From contig NZ_JACAFP010000003.1 of assembly GCF_015354505.1 (NCBI RefSeq), positions 48,200 through 112,199 on the forward strand: a stretch of DNA of 64,000 nt, written 5' to 3'. The position numbers and the translations under genes were made by a program. The notes below the pieces were generated by a model. That model worked only from the letters and a program-made list of their open reading frames with translations. It had not been told where the DNA came from and ran no database searches. Of the stretch, positions 32,441 through 41,649 are shown in pieces (within the stretch, counting starts at the first letter, position 1; the number at the start of each line of letters is the position of its first letter). This DNA comes from Microbacterium sp. UFMG61. Lineage in GTDB: Bacteria > Actinomycetota > Actinomycetes > Actinomycetales > Microbacteriaceae.

Positions 32441-35236
32441 CTAGAAGTACTCAGGAAATCGCGGATCTGCAATCGCCACATCCTCAGCTGTGTACCCGAG
32501 GAGGCCTGCGAGCACAGAGTTCGCGACCCCGCCGCCTGTTCGAGTGACAGCTGAGGCATTCTCGATGCCCGCCGCAGCGAGTTCCTCGGCGGTCGCAAAC
32601 ATCGGCGGTGGCTCCTGGTTTTCCGGGAGCACACGCACACAAACCTGAGCTCGCCCATCGCGGATCCAAAAGGTCGACGCGCCCCATGGGTACCAGCGAT
32701 CGCTGGACGGTTTCCCCGAATTCAAGAGCACGAGCAATGAGTCGTCCCGATCTCCGAGGCTTTGCTCGAGCAGCCCACCGCGGACTAGCTCGTCCTCAAG
32801 ATTACGAGCCGTTGTCATTTCGTTCTGAATTCGTTCGGCTAACTCTTTCTCGTCCAGAGGTATCGGAACGCGTGGGAGATCCTTATTGAACTGGCGTCCC
32901 TGCTTGATCAGGTCATCGATCGTCTCGACAACGGCCTCGTCGAGTTGAGTTACATCTAGGTGGGCTGTCCACCCAGCTAGTCGCTCCTCGGCCGAGATCA
33001 GACCCTGCGCACGCAAGCGCAACTCGATGAGCGGGTCCTCGAACAGCGGGACTTCCGATGCGACCGTGGCAACTACCGTGCGTGCGACGTGAGAGGTGGA
33101 TATCTCGAAGACGACCGCTTCCATTCGCTCTCCACGAATGTCGACAATGAAACGTCGTCGTCGTTCGATTCCGAGTGCCGCCGCTTCATAGTCGCTCATG
33201 GATGACGCCAACCGGTCGGCGGAGACAGCACGTTCGTACAAGAGATCCGCGAACTCGGCCTGGCTCCGGATCATGACGGTTCGACGCTGGCGTTGACGAT
33301 CCATGATGAGATTCTCAAGGCGAGCGTAGGGGACTCGCGACGCGGGCAGATCTTCGATCCGTTCTACCTGGATGTGATTTCGTGCAGAGGAGGACCGAAT
33401 CCCCTCCAGGAGCGACGAACGGGCGGCGGTTCGCTCCGTAGCGTCATCAAAGTGCGCGACGACGGAGACAGGCTGATCATCGATTACGAGTACGATTCCT
33501 AGCCCGACCTTAGATTGGCTCCGCTGCGAATCCTCGTTCTTGGCGACAGAGTCTCGGAAAGTCGAAGCCAGCTCGGACAGCGTCGATCTCTGCAGAAATA
33601 CCACTGCGCTGTCGAACCGCCCGAGGATTGGCTTGATGAAAGCCTCGAACGATCTCAAAGCGCGCCCCGGGACAAGCTCCAATCCGAATCGATGCTGGAT
33701 CTCACCGATCAGCGTGGCGTAAGCGAAACCGCGCGGGATGACCGGTGCGGCAACCGAGACGTATGCATTCGAAGCAAGCTCGATCATGCCGCTGGCCCTC
33801 AACGCCTCAAGGTCGGCGATCGGGTCTCCGGTGTAAGAAAACCTGATTGCGGCGTGTGCCGCAATCTCGCGAGTGTGCGCAGCCGGATTTTGATCGGGTT
33901 CAATGAGTTCAATCATCGACGCGAGGAGGGCCAATTCATTGGTTTCCGTATTCAGAACACGGGAAACATCTGGATCTAGGTCTTCAGTACCGGCTGCGGC
34001 GAGGACCGCGGGTGTGCTCAGGGCGAGCCAAGACTCGACGCCCGACTGTTCGCGCAGACGTTCTTGGAGTGAGTCGAGCACCGTGATCGCAACGGCCTGC
34101 CGTTGTTTCGCGGTGAGGCGACTATTCCACAGATAGGCCCGGCGTCGGTCATGAAACCAGGCGACGCCGTCGGGGCGTCGGATGAAGACGCCCTCGTCGA
34201 CAAGCTTCTGCTCGAAGACCGTTAGCTCCAGACTTGAGAGGCCAAGGAGCCCGGCGAGGTAGTCGTCAGGAGGCGGATCGCTGAATGCTGCGATCTGAAT
34301 GATTCGCGACTGGAGGCCTGCGCCTACCCGGCGAAACGATTGTTCAAAGACAGACTGGAAGCTCCTCGGCGTTTCGATTGACGAGAGCGAGATGCCTGCC
34401 TTCACCAACCGGATCGCATCCTGAACGAACAGCGGGTATCCGTCCGAAATGCGGATCACCTGCGACCATTGGTTTCTCATGACGTTTTCGGCGATGAGCC
34501 ACGCTTCAACATCTTCACGAGGCAGCGGGCCGAGCTCGTGAGGTTCCGCGTTTCGTCCTTCGAGTAGTCGCTGAAGCTCCTGCCCTTCGGGGTGTTGATC
34601 ATTCGCAGTGACCACCATGCGGACGTTGCCACCGAGCTCGGTGGCCAACTCCACGAGCAGGTCACGGTCGTCCCGCCCCAGGCGCTCTGCGGCATCCATC
34701 CGAAGAACCAGCGTTCTCTCAGTAGCTACTGCGACATCTTGGACTAGGCGCCCGATTTCCTCAGCTGCATCAGCAATCGCGAACGCGGAGAGTTGGTCCT
34801 CGAGCAACGCGCGCGGAGAGAGCAGTAATTCGTCGACCACGCTACGAATCAGCGACGTAGCGTCTTTGCCAATCTTGGCCTCAATAATTTCGGTGGCCCT
34901 CGAGACGAGCAAACGACCGAGCTCTTTCTTCGCCCCGGTAGCGGCGCGAAGAACAGAGCCCTTCACGCTCTCCCAAACAAGGCGTTGGCGGGTCTCGTCT
35001 TCTGAGCTTTGCAGCAGACAGTCCCCTAGAGCACTTGCGATCGCATTCTGCAAAGAGCCAGCGGTGCTTCGAAGAACTTGCACGTCAGAAACCAGCTCAG
35101 CTTGTGAGGGAACCGCGCTCAAGCTCTCAAGGAAGGTGGACTTTCCGATTCCAGAGTCGCCGCGGACGAGGACAACACCGGTGCAAGACGACACAGCATC
35201 TCGATCCAACTGTCGACCATGTAGCTGCGCGGTCAT
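32441..35236 (-). CDS. large STAND-like P-loop ATPase
   Basis: 931 residues. Walker A is VVLVRGDSGIGKSTFL at ~22-36. A hhhhDA-type Walker B (TLVLRMDAAERLGRDDR) lies near 195, followed by MVVTANDQ (sensor-like) near 225. A helical winged-helix region (IIQIAAFSDPPPDDYLAGLL, then FHDRRRAYLWNSRLTAKQRQ) closes the NTPase part, as in STAND/AAA proteins. The ~480-residue C-terminal half has no domain I recognise; no TPR or WD repeats are obvious. It probably senses a ligand through that part. The gene is alone in a ~3.5 kb insert and overlaps a small upstream frame by 4 bases. Its codon use looks less GC-biased than the neighbours. Antiphage function is inferred only. Confidence 0.8.
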   Translation of the reverse strand: MTAQLHGRQLDRDAVSSCTGVVLVRGDSGIGKSTFLESLSAVPSQAELVSDVQVLRSTAGSLQNAIASALGDCLLQSSEDETRQRLVWESVKGSVLRAATGAKKELGRLLVSRATEIIEAKIGKDATSLIRSVVDELLLSPRALLEDQLSAFAIADAAEEIGRLVQDVAVATERTLVLRMDAAERLGRDDRDLLVELATELGGNVRMVVTANDQHPEGQELQRLLEGRNAEPHELGPLPREDVEAWLIAENVMRNQWSQVIRISDGYPLFVQDAIRLVKAGISLSSIETPRSFQSVFEQSFRRVGAGLQSRIIQIAAFSDPPPDDYLAGLLGLSSLELTVFEQKLVDEGVFIRRPDGVAWFHDRRRAYLWNSRLTAKQRQAVAITVLDSLQERLREQSGVESWLALSTPAVLAAAGTEDLDPDVSRVLNTETNELALLASMIELIEPDQNPAAHTREIAAHAAIRFSYTGDPIADLEALRASGMIELASNAYVSVAAPVIPRGFAYATLIGEIQHRFGLELVPGRALRSFEAFIKPILGRFDSAVVFLQRSTLSELASTFRDSVAKNEDSQRSQSKVGLGIVLVIDDQPVSVVAHFDDATERTAARSSLLEGIRSSSARNHIQVERIEDLPASRVPYARLENLIMDRQRQRRTVMIRSQAEFADLLYERAVSADRLASSMSDYEAAALGIERRRRFIVDIRGERMEAVVFEISTSHVARTVVATVASEVPLFEDPLIELRLRAQGLISAEERLAGWTAHLDVTQLDEAVVETIDDLIKQGRQFNKDLPRVPIPLDEKELAERIQNEMTTARNLEDELVRGGLLEQSLGDRDDSLLVLLNSGKPSSDRWYPWGASTFWIRDGRAQVCVRVLPENQEPPPMFATAEELAAAGIENASAVTRTGGGVANSVLAGLLGYTAEDVAIADPRFPEYF

Positions 35237-35457
35237 ATGCGAATCCGCCCAGGCGCACCGCCGGTGAGGCCGGGAGTCAATGTCGCTGGTGTGTCTCGGC
35301 CACTCGCGAGCGAGCGAGTCCGGGACTGTCCCCCGCTGCCCGAACTGGGCTGGCTCCTGACAGCCTTCTGTGCGCCGCGCACGAGTGCGACACAGGTACG
35401 CTTCCTGAGCCCTTCGATGCGGAAGTCGCCGAAACCGGCAACCAAATCTCTGACCAT
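35233..35457 (-). CDS. possible small protein coupled to the STAND ATPase
   Basis: 74 residues from the ATG at 35457, ending in an ATGA overlap with the ATPase start. The frame remains open further upstream (TPLLPSSDDVAPHIGAVGFV before the ATG) without another good start. The N-terminal half (MVRDLVAGFGDFRIEGLRKR) looks like a real amphipathic protein, while the C-terminal half is Ser/Arg/Gly-rich. It could be an adaptor or an effector-associated module. The remaining 300 bp up to the SDR gene (35458-35758) show only the hairpin at 35718-35743. Confidence 0.4.
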   Translation of the reverse strand: MVRDLVAGFGDFRIEGLRKRTCVALVRGAQKAVRSQPSSGSGGQSRTRSLASGRDTPATLTPGLTGGAPGRIRI

Positions 35458-35717
35458 GTCTTCAACCGTAGAGGCGAGAGCAACGAAACCGACAGCACCT
35501 ATATGAGGAGCTACATCATCGCTCGAAGGAAGGAGCGGGGTGTCCGAGCGTGAGCGGATTATCGAGGACCGCGGTGGTCCCTCGGAGTGTAGTCCGCAAC
35601 ACGAGGTTCGGACTCAAGGGTGTCGTTGTTCAGTTGCAGAAACCCCGAGCCAGGGGAATGCGGCGGATACTGAGGCGGTAATGCGCACGTGATCGCGGTC
35701 GGCCTGACTGGAAGATC

Positions 35718-35743
35718 GCCCCCGCCGTTCGGGCGGCAGGGGC
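35718..35743 (-). terminator. hairpin downstream of the SDR gene
   Basis: GCCCCCGCCG (35718-35727) pairs with CGGCAGGGGC (35734-35743) with one mismatch and a 6-base loop. It lies 15 bp past the SDR stop on the minus strand. There is no clear U-tract, as is common in actinobacterial terminators. Confidence 0.55.
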
Positions 35744-35758
35744 GTAGTCATCGGGCAC

Positions 35759-36760
35759 TCACTGCACCGACCATCCACCATCCGATGCCAGCACCGCACC
35801 GTTGATGTTCACCGCGTCGTCCGACAGCAGGAACGTGATCGATGCGGCGAGGTGCTCGGCGGTCGCGACCGTCGGGATCGCCTGCTGGAACGGGGCCAGT
35901 CGACCCGAGCCGTACTCCGACATGTTCGGGGGCATCGGGATGCCGGTGGCGACGCCGCCCGGTGCGACGGAGTTCACGCGGATGCCCTTCGGGCCGTACA
36001 TGAACGCCGCGGACTTCGTGACACCGATGATGCCGTGCTTGCTGGCCGTGTAGGCGTTGCCCGACGCGTTGCCGCGCAGGCCCGCTTCGCTGGCGACGTT
36101 GAGGATCGAGCCGCGGCCGGCCTTCTCCATGATCGGAAGCACCGCGCGCATGAGCTTGAACGGGGCGGTTAGGTTGATGGCGATGACGCGGTCCCAGACG
36201 GCATCCGTCGTCTCGCCCGCGGGGGAGAAGTCGTCGTTGATGCCAGCGACGTTCGCGAGTGCGTCGATGCGGTCGCCCGCGGCGGTGATGACGGCGTCGA
36301 TGGCGTCTTGCTTGGTCAGGTCGCCGGCGACGGTGGTGATGTCGGCATCCGGTAGCTCGGCCTTCAGTGAATCGAGCTTGTCGGCGGCGATGTCAGAGGC
36401 GATGACACGTCCGCCTTCACGGGCGATGCGGGATGCGGTGGCCTTGCCGATTCCGGATGCTGCGCCAGTGACGATCACGGTCTTGCCGGCGAAGCGTCCG
36501 GTGGTGGGCTTCTCGGTCCAGCCCTCGGACTCGTCGGCCTCGGGGATCTCGCCGCCGTTGGCTGCGCGGACGAGGTCGTCGACGACCGACTGCGGGAGTG
36601 CGCCCTGGCTCATCGCGACGAGCTGCTGCAGCGGTAGTCCGAGCACGGGGGTGAGGAGCTCGGGGTCGGCACCCGTCTGCTCGAAGAGTGCGCGGATGAG
36701 TGGCCCGCCGGTCGGGTCGTTCAGCCAGTCGCCGATGGTGGAGTGTGCGGTGAGGGCCAT
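35759..36760 (-). CDS. short-chain dehydrogenase/reductase with N-terminal extension
   Basis: 333 residues from the ATG at 36760 (MALTAHSTIGDWLNDPTGGP). An ~85-residue helical extension precedes a classical SDR. The cofactor site is VIVTGAASGIGKATASRIAR, the structural motif is LANVAGIND, the catalytic Ser is in ILNVASEAGL, and the Tyr and Lys are in NAYTASKHGIIG. The end is ASDGGWSVQ. The N-terminal domain is seen in actinobacterial SDRs next to a helical cap; its role is unknown. Its 3' end is the site where the STAND insert joined. Confidence 0.92.
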   Translation of the reverse strand: MALTAHSTIGDWLNDPTGGPLIRALFEQTGADPELLTPVLGLPLQQLVAMSQGALPQSVVDDLVRAANGGEIPEADESEGWTEKPTTGRFAGKTVIVTGAASGIGKATASRIAREGGRVIASDIAADKLDSLKAELPDADITTVAGDLTKQDAIDAVITAAGDRIDALANVAGINDDFSPAGETTDAVWDRVIAINLTAPFKLMRAVLPIMEKAGRGSILNVASEAGLRGNASGNAYTASKHGIIGVTKSAAFMYGPKGIRVNSVAPGGVATGIPMPPNMSEYGSGRLAPFQQAIPTVATAEHLAASITFLLSDDAVNINGAVLASDGGWSVQ

Positions 36761-36839
36761 GAGGTGCTCCTTGAGGCTTGGTTTCGCAACGGTGCGTCTA
36801 CTTACGGGTAAGCATACGCCTGAGTACGCTCGGAGGGTG

Positions 36840-37195
36840 CCTCGTCCGCACAGTGAGAAAGCCCGCAGGGCCGTCCTCGACGCGCCGCATACCGCACCCG
36901 CCTCCCGCGGATTCGAGTAGCGCAACTGCCTGGAAATCACGAGCCTGATTCCGCAGCAGCTTCGGCTCCCGATACGAAGGTTTGCGAACAAGTATCGTCG
37001 CGAACAGTAGACATTCATGCCAGAAGCAGCCATCGATGAGCACAGCCAGCCGCACCTTGGTGAAGGCGATGTCGGCGCGTTTTCGCGCGACGAGCACGCG
37101 GGCTCGAAGACGACGCGATATCGATAGCCATCCGGATAAAGCCGTCGACATATCCGGAGATCGGGCTTTGTGCTGGCGCGTTTGTTCGACCTCAT
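36840..37195 (-). pseudogene. Vsr-type DNA mismatch endonuclease, decayed
   Basis: The frame starting at 37195 reads MRSNKRASTKPDLRICRRLY, then GYRYRVVFEP, which is the Vsr N-terminus (the SNK/RxxDTKPE pattern with Asp replaced by Ser). The frame then shifts at ~37085, and the next frame carries KRADIAFTKVRLAVLIDGCF, WHEC, then KLLRNQARDFQAVALLESAG, the Vsr core with the catalytic Asp and the FWH motif. A further shift near 36870 loses the C-terminus. Vsr enzymes nick at T:G mismatches from 5-methylcytosine deamination and accompany C5 methyltransferases. It lies directly behind the Z1 gene on the same strand. Confidence 0.8.
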
Positions 37196-37247
37196 TGGAG
37201 GTGAGACACCGTCCTAGGAAGCCCTGAAATCGGCTCGCCGTGCGGAG

Positions 37248-40220
37248 TCAGCTGGCGTCGATGATCGCCTCATTCTCCCGGCCATGATCGAGGACGCGAA
37301 AACCGATCCTTCCACGCGGTGCTGATGCGTACGGCATCGCAAGGGAAAAGAGCGTCGCCACGTCGCCCGGATCGAGAGGCGGAGCAGTCTTCGCGGTGTC
37401 CATAGCGAAGGTAAGAAGCATCGCCCCACGAGTCGGTGTGCTCATGCGTGCGGCCTCGGAGCCGCCCGGGGCCTTCTTGTTCCCCGCAATCCGTTCGATT
37501 GCTGCACGCTGACGGAAGGAGCTGCCCGAGAACCCTCCACGTTCGCGGCGGCTGCGCTTGATGAGCTGAAGCTCATGTCCGTCGATCATCGTCGTTCCGA
37601 CACCCTTGAGCTCGGGAATAAGGACCATCCAGTCGTGAAGCTTGTCGGTGAGGATGGATTGCCGCATAAATTCCAATGTCGGCTCGAACGAGTAGTTTGG
37701 CGTCCATTCGAACTCGCTCAGAGCAGCAATCATCTCCGCGGCGCTGATGAGCGCGGTGCGCCCTTGGAATGTCCTCGTCTTAGGCTCGTCGCCAGCACGG
37801 CTTTCGACATACTCAAACTCGATCAGCTCGCTGAGGTTGGCGAGCCACGGCCGTACTGCTTCGAAATGCTTGGCATTGCGCGTAGAAGTACGCTCTGCCT
37901 GACGCGGGAAATCCTTCAGCTGGCCGCCATCCCCCTCGAAGTCCAGAACAGCGTTGTACATCTTGTTGGCACCGGTGGGTTTGAGCCAGGGAAGCTGCTG
38001 GAACACCAGAGGGGGAACGTCGATCGGCCTGACGAGCGGCCGACCATCCGCATCGGTCCCGGAGAATCGACGCAGTTGATCGCGGAATGCCTCCTCGTCC
38101 TGCACGATCGCAGTGAAAGCCTCGTACAGGTCATAATTCTTGCCGCGGGCGTCGGTGATGTTCCGTGCGATGTACAGTCGGACGAGATCCCGGTAACCCT
38201 TGCGGTAACCGAACCAGCGGCCCATCTGCATGAGCGTGTCGGCGGCCATCGCGCGGCGCCGATAATACGAGATGGTGAGCCCCTCAACTGTGAAGCCGCG
38301 GCTCAGTTTCGCGCCGCCGACCATGACTCGCCAGTAGCGCCCGGAGTTGAAGTCAGCGGCCTTGTACTCGCTGTCCTTGGCGCCGTTGACGATGACGACT
38401 GGGCTGCCCTTCGCGGTGATGAGATTGATCGCATCACCGATGTGCCTGGACTTCAGATCGTCGAACGACGACGGAAGCCCAGCGTCCCACTCACTGCGAC
38501 TCGCATGTACCCGCGCGAAATCGTCTGTGTAGAGTCGACGCAAGCGCGCGAGGCCAGCTGGGCTGCTGTACTCCGCGGATTGCCATACGTCTTCGATCAG
38601 TCCGGCGAGCTCGGTGTGGTCGGCCTGCGCGACCGACGAATGGACGAGCATGGTGTGGTGGCGAAATTCAGTGCCAGGGACAGTCTCGCCTCGCCAAAGC
38701 TTGATCGCACCACTCAGCACAAATGCGTCGAGCGCGTCTCGGATTTCGCTGCGTTCCTCCTCTTCCGTCGTAGCCTTGAGGTTGCGTACGAAGGCCACTT
38801 CATTCGAGTTGGCCGCGGAGGCGATTTCGTCCTCTGGCAGCGGATCCAGATCGTGGAACGCCTTACCGCCCATGTAGGCAGGCGGAGGCTCCAGAGCGAT
38901 GATGAAATCACTCGGGAAGATATCTTGGCTGTCCTCCGGGGAGACGAATACGTTGGCGAACGGTGTTGCGGTGTACCCGATGTACTGGGCGCGAGGCATC
39001 TCTGAGATGATCCGCGAGATCAGTCCGTTGATCGCAGTGCGGTCCTTCTCTTCCTTCGATTTAGATCTCTTTGGATTGGTGGTGTTCACCGAGGCCTGAT
39101 CCGCCTCATCATCAATGATGAGAACCGGAATCTCCTTGAGGGAGGTGTGGACATCGTGAATATCGCGGAGGAGCTTCTCAAGGACCGACTTGTTCTTCTT
39201 CACCACGGCGAGACGAATATCCGTGCTGAAGAGGTTTACCGGGTCGAACAACGGCTTCGTGGGATCCTTCAACTCATTCGAGCTGCGGAAGTCGAGGGTA
39301 TCGAGACCGGCTTTCAGCAGCTTGTAGTCGCCGGACGCTGAAGTCAGGCGCTTGATCGCGGGAATGTCCGGCCGACGGCTGATGTCGACGCCGTGACGGA
39401 GGAACTTGCCGTCCCGCCAATCATCATCGCCGGTTCCGATGTAGTCGACATCGCGGATGGCGTTCGCATCGTGTCGATCGCGCCCTCCGAGGATGTTTTC
39501 TTCCCCGACGAGCTCCTTGTCGATGCGGCGCTGGGTCTGTCCACGGAGCAGCTCGAGGGTCCCCGTCAGGACGATCACAAGACGATAGCCCGCATCCATT
39601 GCCTTTGCGACGATCCCTGTGAAGTTTGCAGTCTTCCCGCTCTGCACGTATCCGACGACGAGGCCCTTCGACTGGTATGACTGCGCGCCAGCGGGGTCAG
39701 CGAGCCTTCCCACGATGTCGTTGGTCGATTCGTCCAGATTCGCGATCGACTCCGGAGCCCAATTGTTCGAGGCGAGGACGCCCCGGTATGCATCCCAGTA
39801 GAAGCGGTGGGCGTCCCGGCGCTCCTGCGTGTACCAGGGTTCCCATGGTCCCGGGTTCTCGATCACGATGTCCTTTTGCGCGATGGTCGGGAACTGCTCG
39901 TTTAGGCTCTTTCCGGCATCTGCGCCGATACCGAGCCGTGTATATACGAGGATCCTGCGCGCTTCGCTCTTTGAGGGGGTGTCGTCGGTCCAATGCGCCT
40001 CGCCGACTGCATCCCATTGCGCGAGGCATGTGTGGGCCGACTTGCGAGCAGGAGCGTTTCCGTCCGCACCGACGATCGCGTCTATGATGGCTGCTTCGTC
40101 GGCGCTTTCATCAACGTCATCGAGCCAGGCGTTCACCTTTGAGAGCAGTTTCGACGGCCCCACGTCCCGCATGCCGTCGAAAACGGCGCGGACCGCCTGT
40201 TGCAGATTCTGATCGGTCAC
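37248..40220 (-). CDS. Z1-domain P-loop ATPase (helicase-like)
   Basis: 990 residues. The P-loop is VVGYVQSGKTANFTGIVAKA near 187-200, the Walker B is VLIIDDEADQAS near 370, a helicase-like motif III is YIGYTATPFANVF near 410, and the Z1 hallmark is GGAKLSRGFTVEGLTISYYR followed by QMGRWFGYRKGYRDLVRLYI near 640-680. Z1 proteins occur with MutL/MORC-like ATPases, C5 methyltransferases and PD-(D/E)XK proteins in restriction-type systems, presumably as DNA translocases. The ATG overlaps the end of the nuclease-like gene by 4 bases; together they form the minus-strand operon of the island. Confidence 0.93.
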   Translation of the reverse strand: MTDQNLQQAVRAVFDGMRDVGPSKLLSKVNAWLDDVDESADEAAIIDAIVGADGNAPARKSAHTCLAQWDAVGEAHWTDDTPSKSEARRILVYTRLGIGADAGKSLNEQFPTIAQKDIVIENPGPWEPWYTQERRDAHRFYWDAYRGVLASNNWAPESIANLDESTNDIVGRLADPAGAQSYQSKGLVVGYVQSGKTANFTGIVAKAMDAGYRLVIVLTGTLELLRGQTQRRIDKELVGEENILGGRDRHDANAIRDVDYIGTGDDDWRDGKFLRHGVDISRRPDIPAIKRLTSASGDYKLLKAGLDTLDFRSSNELKDPTKPLFDPVNLFSTDIRLAVVKKNKSVLEKLLRDIHDVHTSLKEIPVLIIDDEADQASVNTTNPKRSKSKEEKDRTAINGLISRIISEMPRAQYIGYTATPFANVFVSPEDSQDIFPSDFIIALEPPPAYMGGKAFHDLDPLPEDEIASAANSNEVAFVRNLKATTEEEERSEIRDALDAFVLSGAIKLWRGETVPGTEFRHHTMLVHSSVAQADHTELAGLIEDVWQSAEYSSPAGLARLRRLYTDDFARVHASRSEWDAGLPSSFDDLKSRHIGDAINLITAKGSPVVIVNGAKDSEYKAADFNSGRYWRVMVGGAKLSRGFTVEGLTISYYRRRAMAADTLMQMGRWFGYRKGYRDLVRLYIARNITDARGKNYDLYEAFTAIVQDEEAFRDQLRRFSGTDADGRPLVRPIDVPPLVFQQLPWLKPTGANKMYNAVLDFEGDGGQLKDFPRQAERTSTRNAKHFEAVRPWLANLSELIEFEYVESRAGDEPKTRTFQGRTALISAAEMIAALSEFEWTPNYSFEPTLEFMRQSILTDKLHDWMVLIPELKGVGTTMIDGHELQLIKRSRRERGGFSGSSFRQRAAIERIAGNKKAPGGSEAARMSTPTRGAMLLTFAMDTAKTAPPLDPGDVATLFSLAMPYASAPRGRIGFRVLDHGRENEAIIDAS

Positions 40221-41197
40221 TTCGTTTCGTTCCTCTCACAGAGATCGCCCAGAGGGGCGGGGGCCGTTGACCATTTGAGATGGCTCACGTCGATACGGTA
40301 CGACACGCCGCCGACCAGGCTTCTCTGTGGGACGACGGCGTCGAGCATCGTGGATGTGATCGCGGGGAAGTCGTTTTCGACGGCATAGGCCCGAGGAGTA
40401 CTGCGCAGCTCGAATCTGTCCGTGTAGAGGTCGGCGGCGTCATCCGTCCAACCTGCGCTGAGCAGAGCCCGATCGAACGCCCGACGTCCGAGGTCGAGTC
40501 GCGTGCGGATCCGTCCGATCGCGTCGGGGAGCGTGAACGCTGCCGAAGAATCACCAGCGAGCGTGATCTGGATCGAAATGAGGAAGAGTGGACGCTCGAG
40601 ACTTGGCTGCAGCTGAGTCTCGCTCCCAATAACGTGTACTCGTGCTTCTGATCGCGTCGTCTTCACCTCGGCCTCAAAATGTTCGAGGCCGAAATCGTGT
40701 TCCTCGGCCAACGGACCCAACCACGACGTGATCGCGGTGTCCTCGTCGGCGTTGAGCAGGAGATGTTCGAGCACGAGAAGCTCGCCGATGAGCCCGGCTT
40801 CTTTTTCGGCGGTGAGACGACGGCGTCCGCTGAGCAGTTCCCTTAGCCCTTCGAGTGATTCGTTCACAGCCATCTGGAACGAGACCCCGCCATCGAGCTG
40901 ATCGACGATCGACACTATGAGCCCGTAGGCCTCGTAGTGCATATCCCGTGCGTCGATCGTCAGCCGGTACCAGTCGCCGCCGTGCCCGATGATGTTGATG
41001 CGCTCGACACCGATCCGTTCGTACCGAGTCACATCCGGTTCCGCCCCGGTCGCCGGACAGATGAGCCGGAGCTGCTGCCGGTTCGGATCGATTTCCAGGG
41101 TCGCCCCACGCGAAGTCCCGATGGGAAAGGCTACCTCGGCGCCAGCCGCGAAGTAGTCCTCGATCGTGTCTCGAGTCAGCTCGGGATCAGACATCAT
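40217..41197 (-). CDS. PD-(D/E)XK motif protein (DUF4420-like)
   Basis: 326 residues (325 from the second Met). An acidic Glu stands in GLIGELLVLEHLLLNA, then HDFGLEHFEAEVKTTRSEAR near 165-180 gives the E-x-K half of a PD-(D/E)XK nuclease centre, followed by QLQPSLERPLFLISIQITL. This fits the PD-(D/E)XK family coded with Z1 proteins. It is the probable nuclease partner of the Z1 ATPase, with which it shares a 4-base overlap. Its start overlaps the end of the decayed DUF1156 gene by 11 bases, so these once were one operon. Confidence 0.88.
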   Translation of the reverse strand: MMSDPELTRDTIEDYFAAGAEVAFPIGTSRGATLEIDPNRQQLRLICPATGAEPDVTRYERIGVERINIIGHGGDWYRLTIDARDMHYEAYGLIVSIVDQLDGGVSFQMAVNESLEGLRELLSGRRRLTAEKEAGLIGELLVLEHLLLNADEDTAITSWLGPLAEEHDFGLEHFEAEVKTTRSEARVHVIGSETQLQPSLERPLFLISIQITLAGDSSAAFTLPDAIGRIRTRLDLGRRAFDRALLSAGWTDDAADLYTDRFELRSTPRAYAVENDFPAITSTMLDAVVPQRSLVGGVSYRIDVSHLKWSTAPAPLGDLCERNETK

Positions 41198-41502
41198 CGT
41201 CCCTCAGTTCCTTTTCTTGTCGTGCCGTCTCATCGCGCATTGCGGTGGTCAGTAGCTGGTTCCAGGTGTCGATCTCGGCCTTCTCGCGCGCGCCGAACTA
41301 CGAACCCTCGAAGTAAGTCGAGTAGTGCATCAGCAGCAAAAAGCTGCGCGAAGCGCACGGCGGGGGCCGTCGCCAGCAGTCGGCGAGCCCACTAAAGATG
41401 CAGGGCCGACGGATGTACATGCCGAATCGACTTCTCGCGCGCGGACGGCGCATTGATGGCGTCGAGGGGCGGAGCGACCTCGATGAGCTTCTTCTTCGAC
41501 AC
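41187..41502 (-). pseudogene. DUF1156 DNA methylase remnant (N- and C-terminal ends only)
   Basis: The GTG at 41502 begins [20 protein letters not shown] and [16 protein letters not shown], the unmistakable N-terminus of DUF1156-type adenine-specific methylases. It then meets TAG exactly where the family has Trp (TGG to TAG), and continues WARRLLATAPAVRFAQLFAA. About 70 codons in, the frame shifts and a short tail (AREKAEIDTWNQLLTTAMRD) runs to a TGA at 41187, inside the start of the PD-(D/E)XK gene. Family members are ~900 residues, so nearly all of the gene is deleted. The operon once had a second methylase. Confidence 0.75.
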
Positions 41503-41649
41503 GACGCCCCCCTGTAGTGCGGAGGTCGCGGCGCGCGTTCGTTCGCGCACTTCCCCCTGTTGATGTTCCCTTTCTAGCCTATGGCTGAGTCCTTGACTAA
41601 CGGTCGCAGCCTGAACCGAATGTCGTGCCCGTTCAGTACGATCAGCGGC
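41503..41649. promoter_or_regulatory. divergent promoter region of the island
   Basis: About 150 bp separate the minus-strand (methylase remnant, nuclease, Z1) and plus-strand (ATPase-sigma, methyltransferase) operons. TACGAT at 41637-41642, seven bases before the ATG at 41650, could be a -10 box for a leaderless transcript. No clear -35 stands 16-18 bp upstream; TTGACT occurs at 41593 but too far away. This is where the system's own sigma domain could act. Confidence 0.4.

Noticed and set aside
41581-41649. upstream ATG at 41581 as start of the ATPase-sigma gene
   Set aside because: No ribosome site, and the extra 23 residues precede the natural family start; kept only as an alternative.
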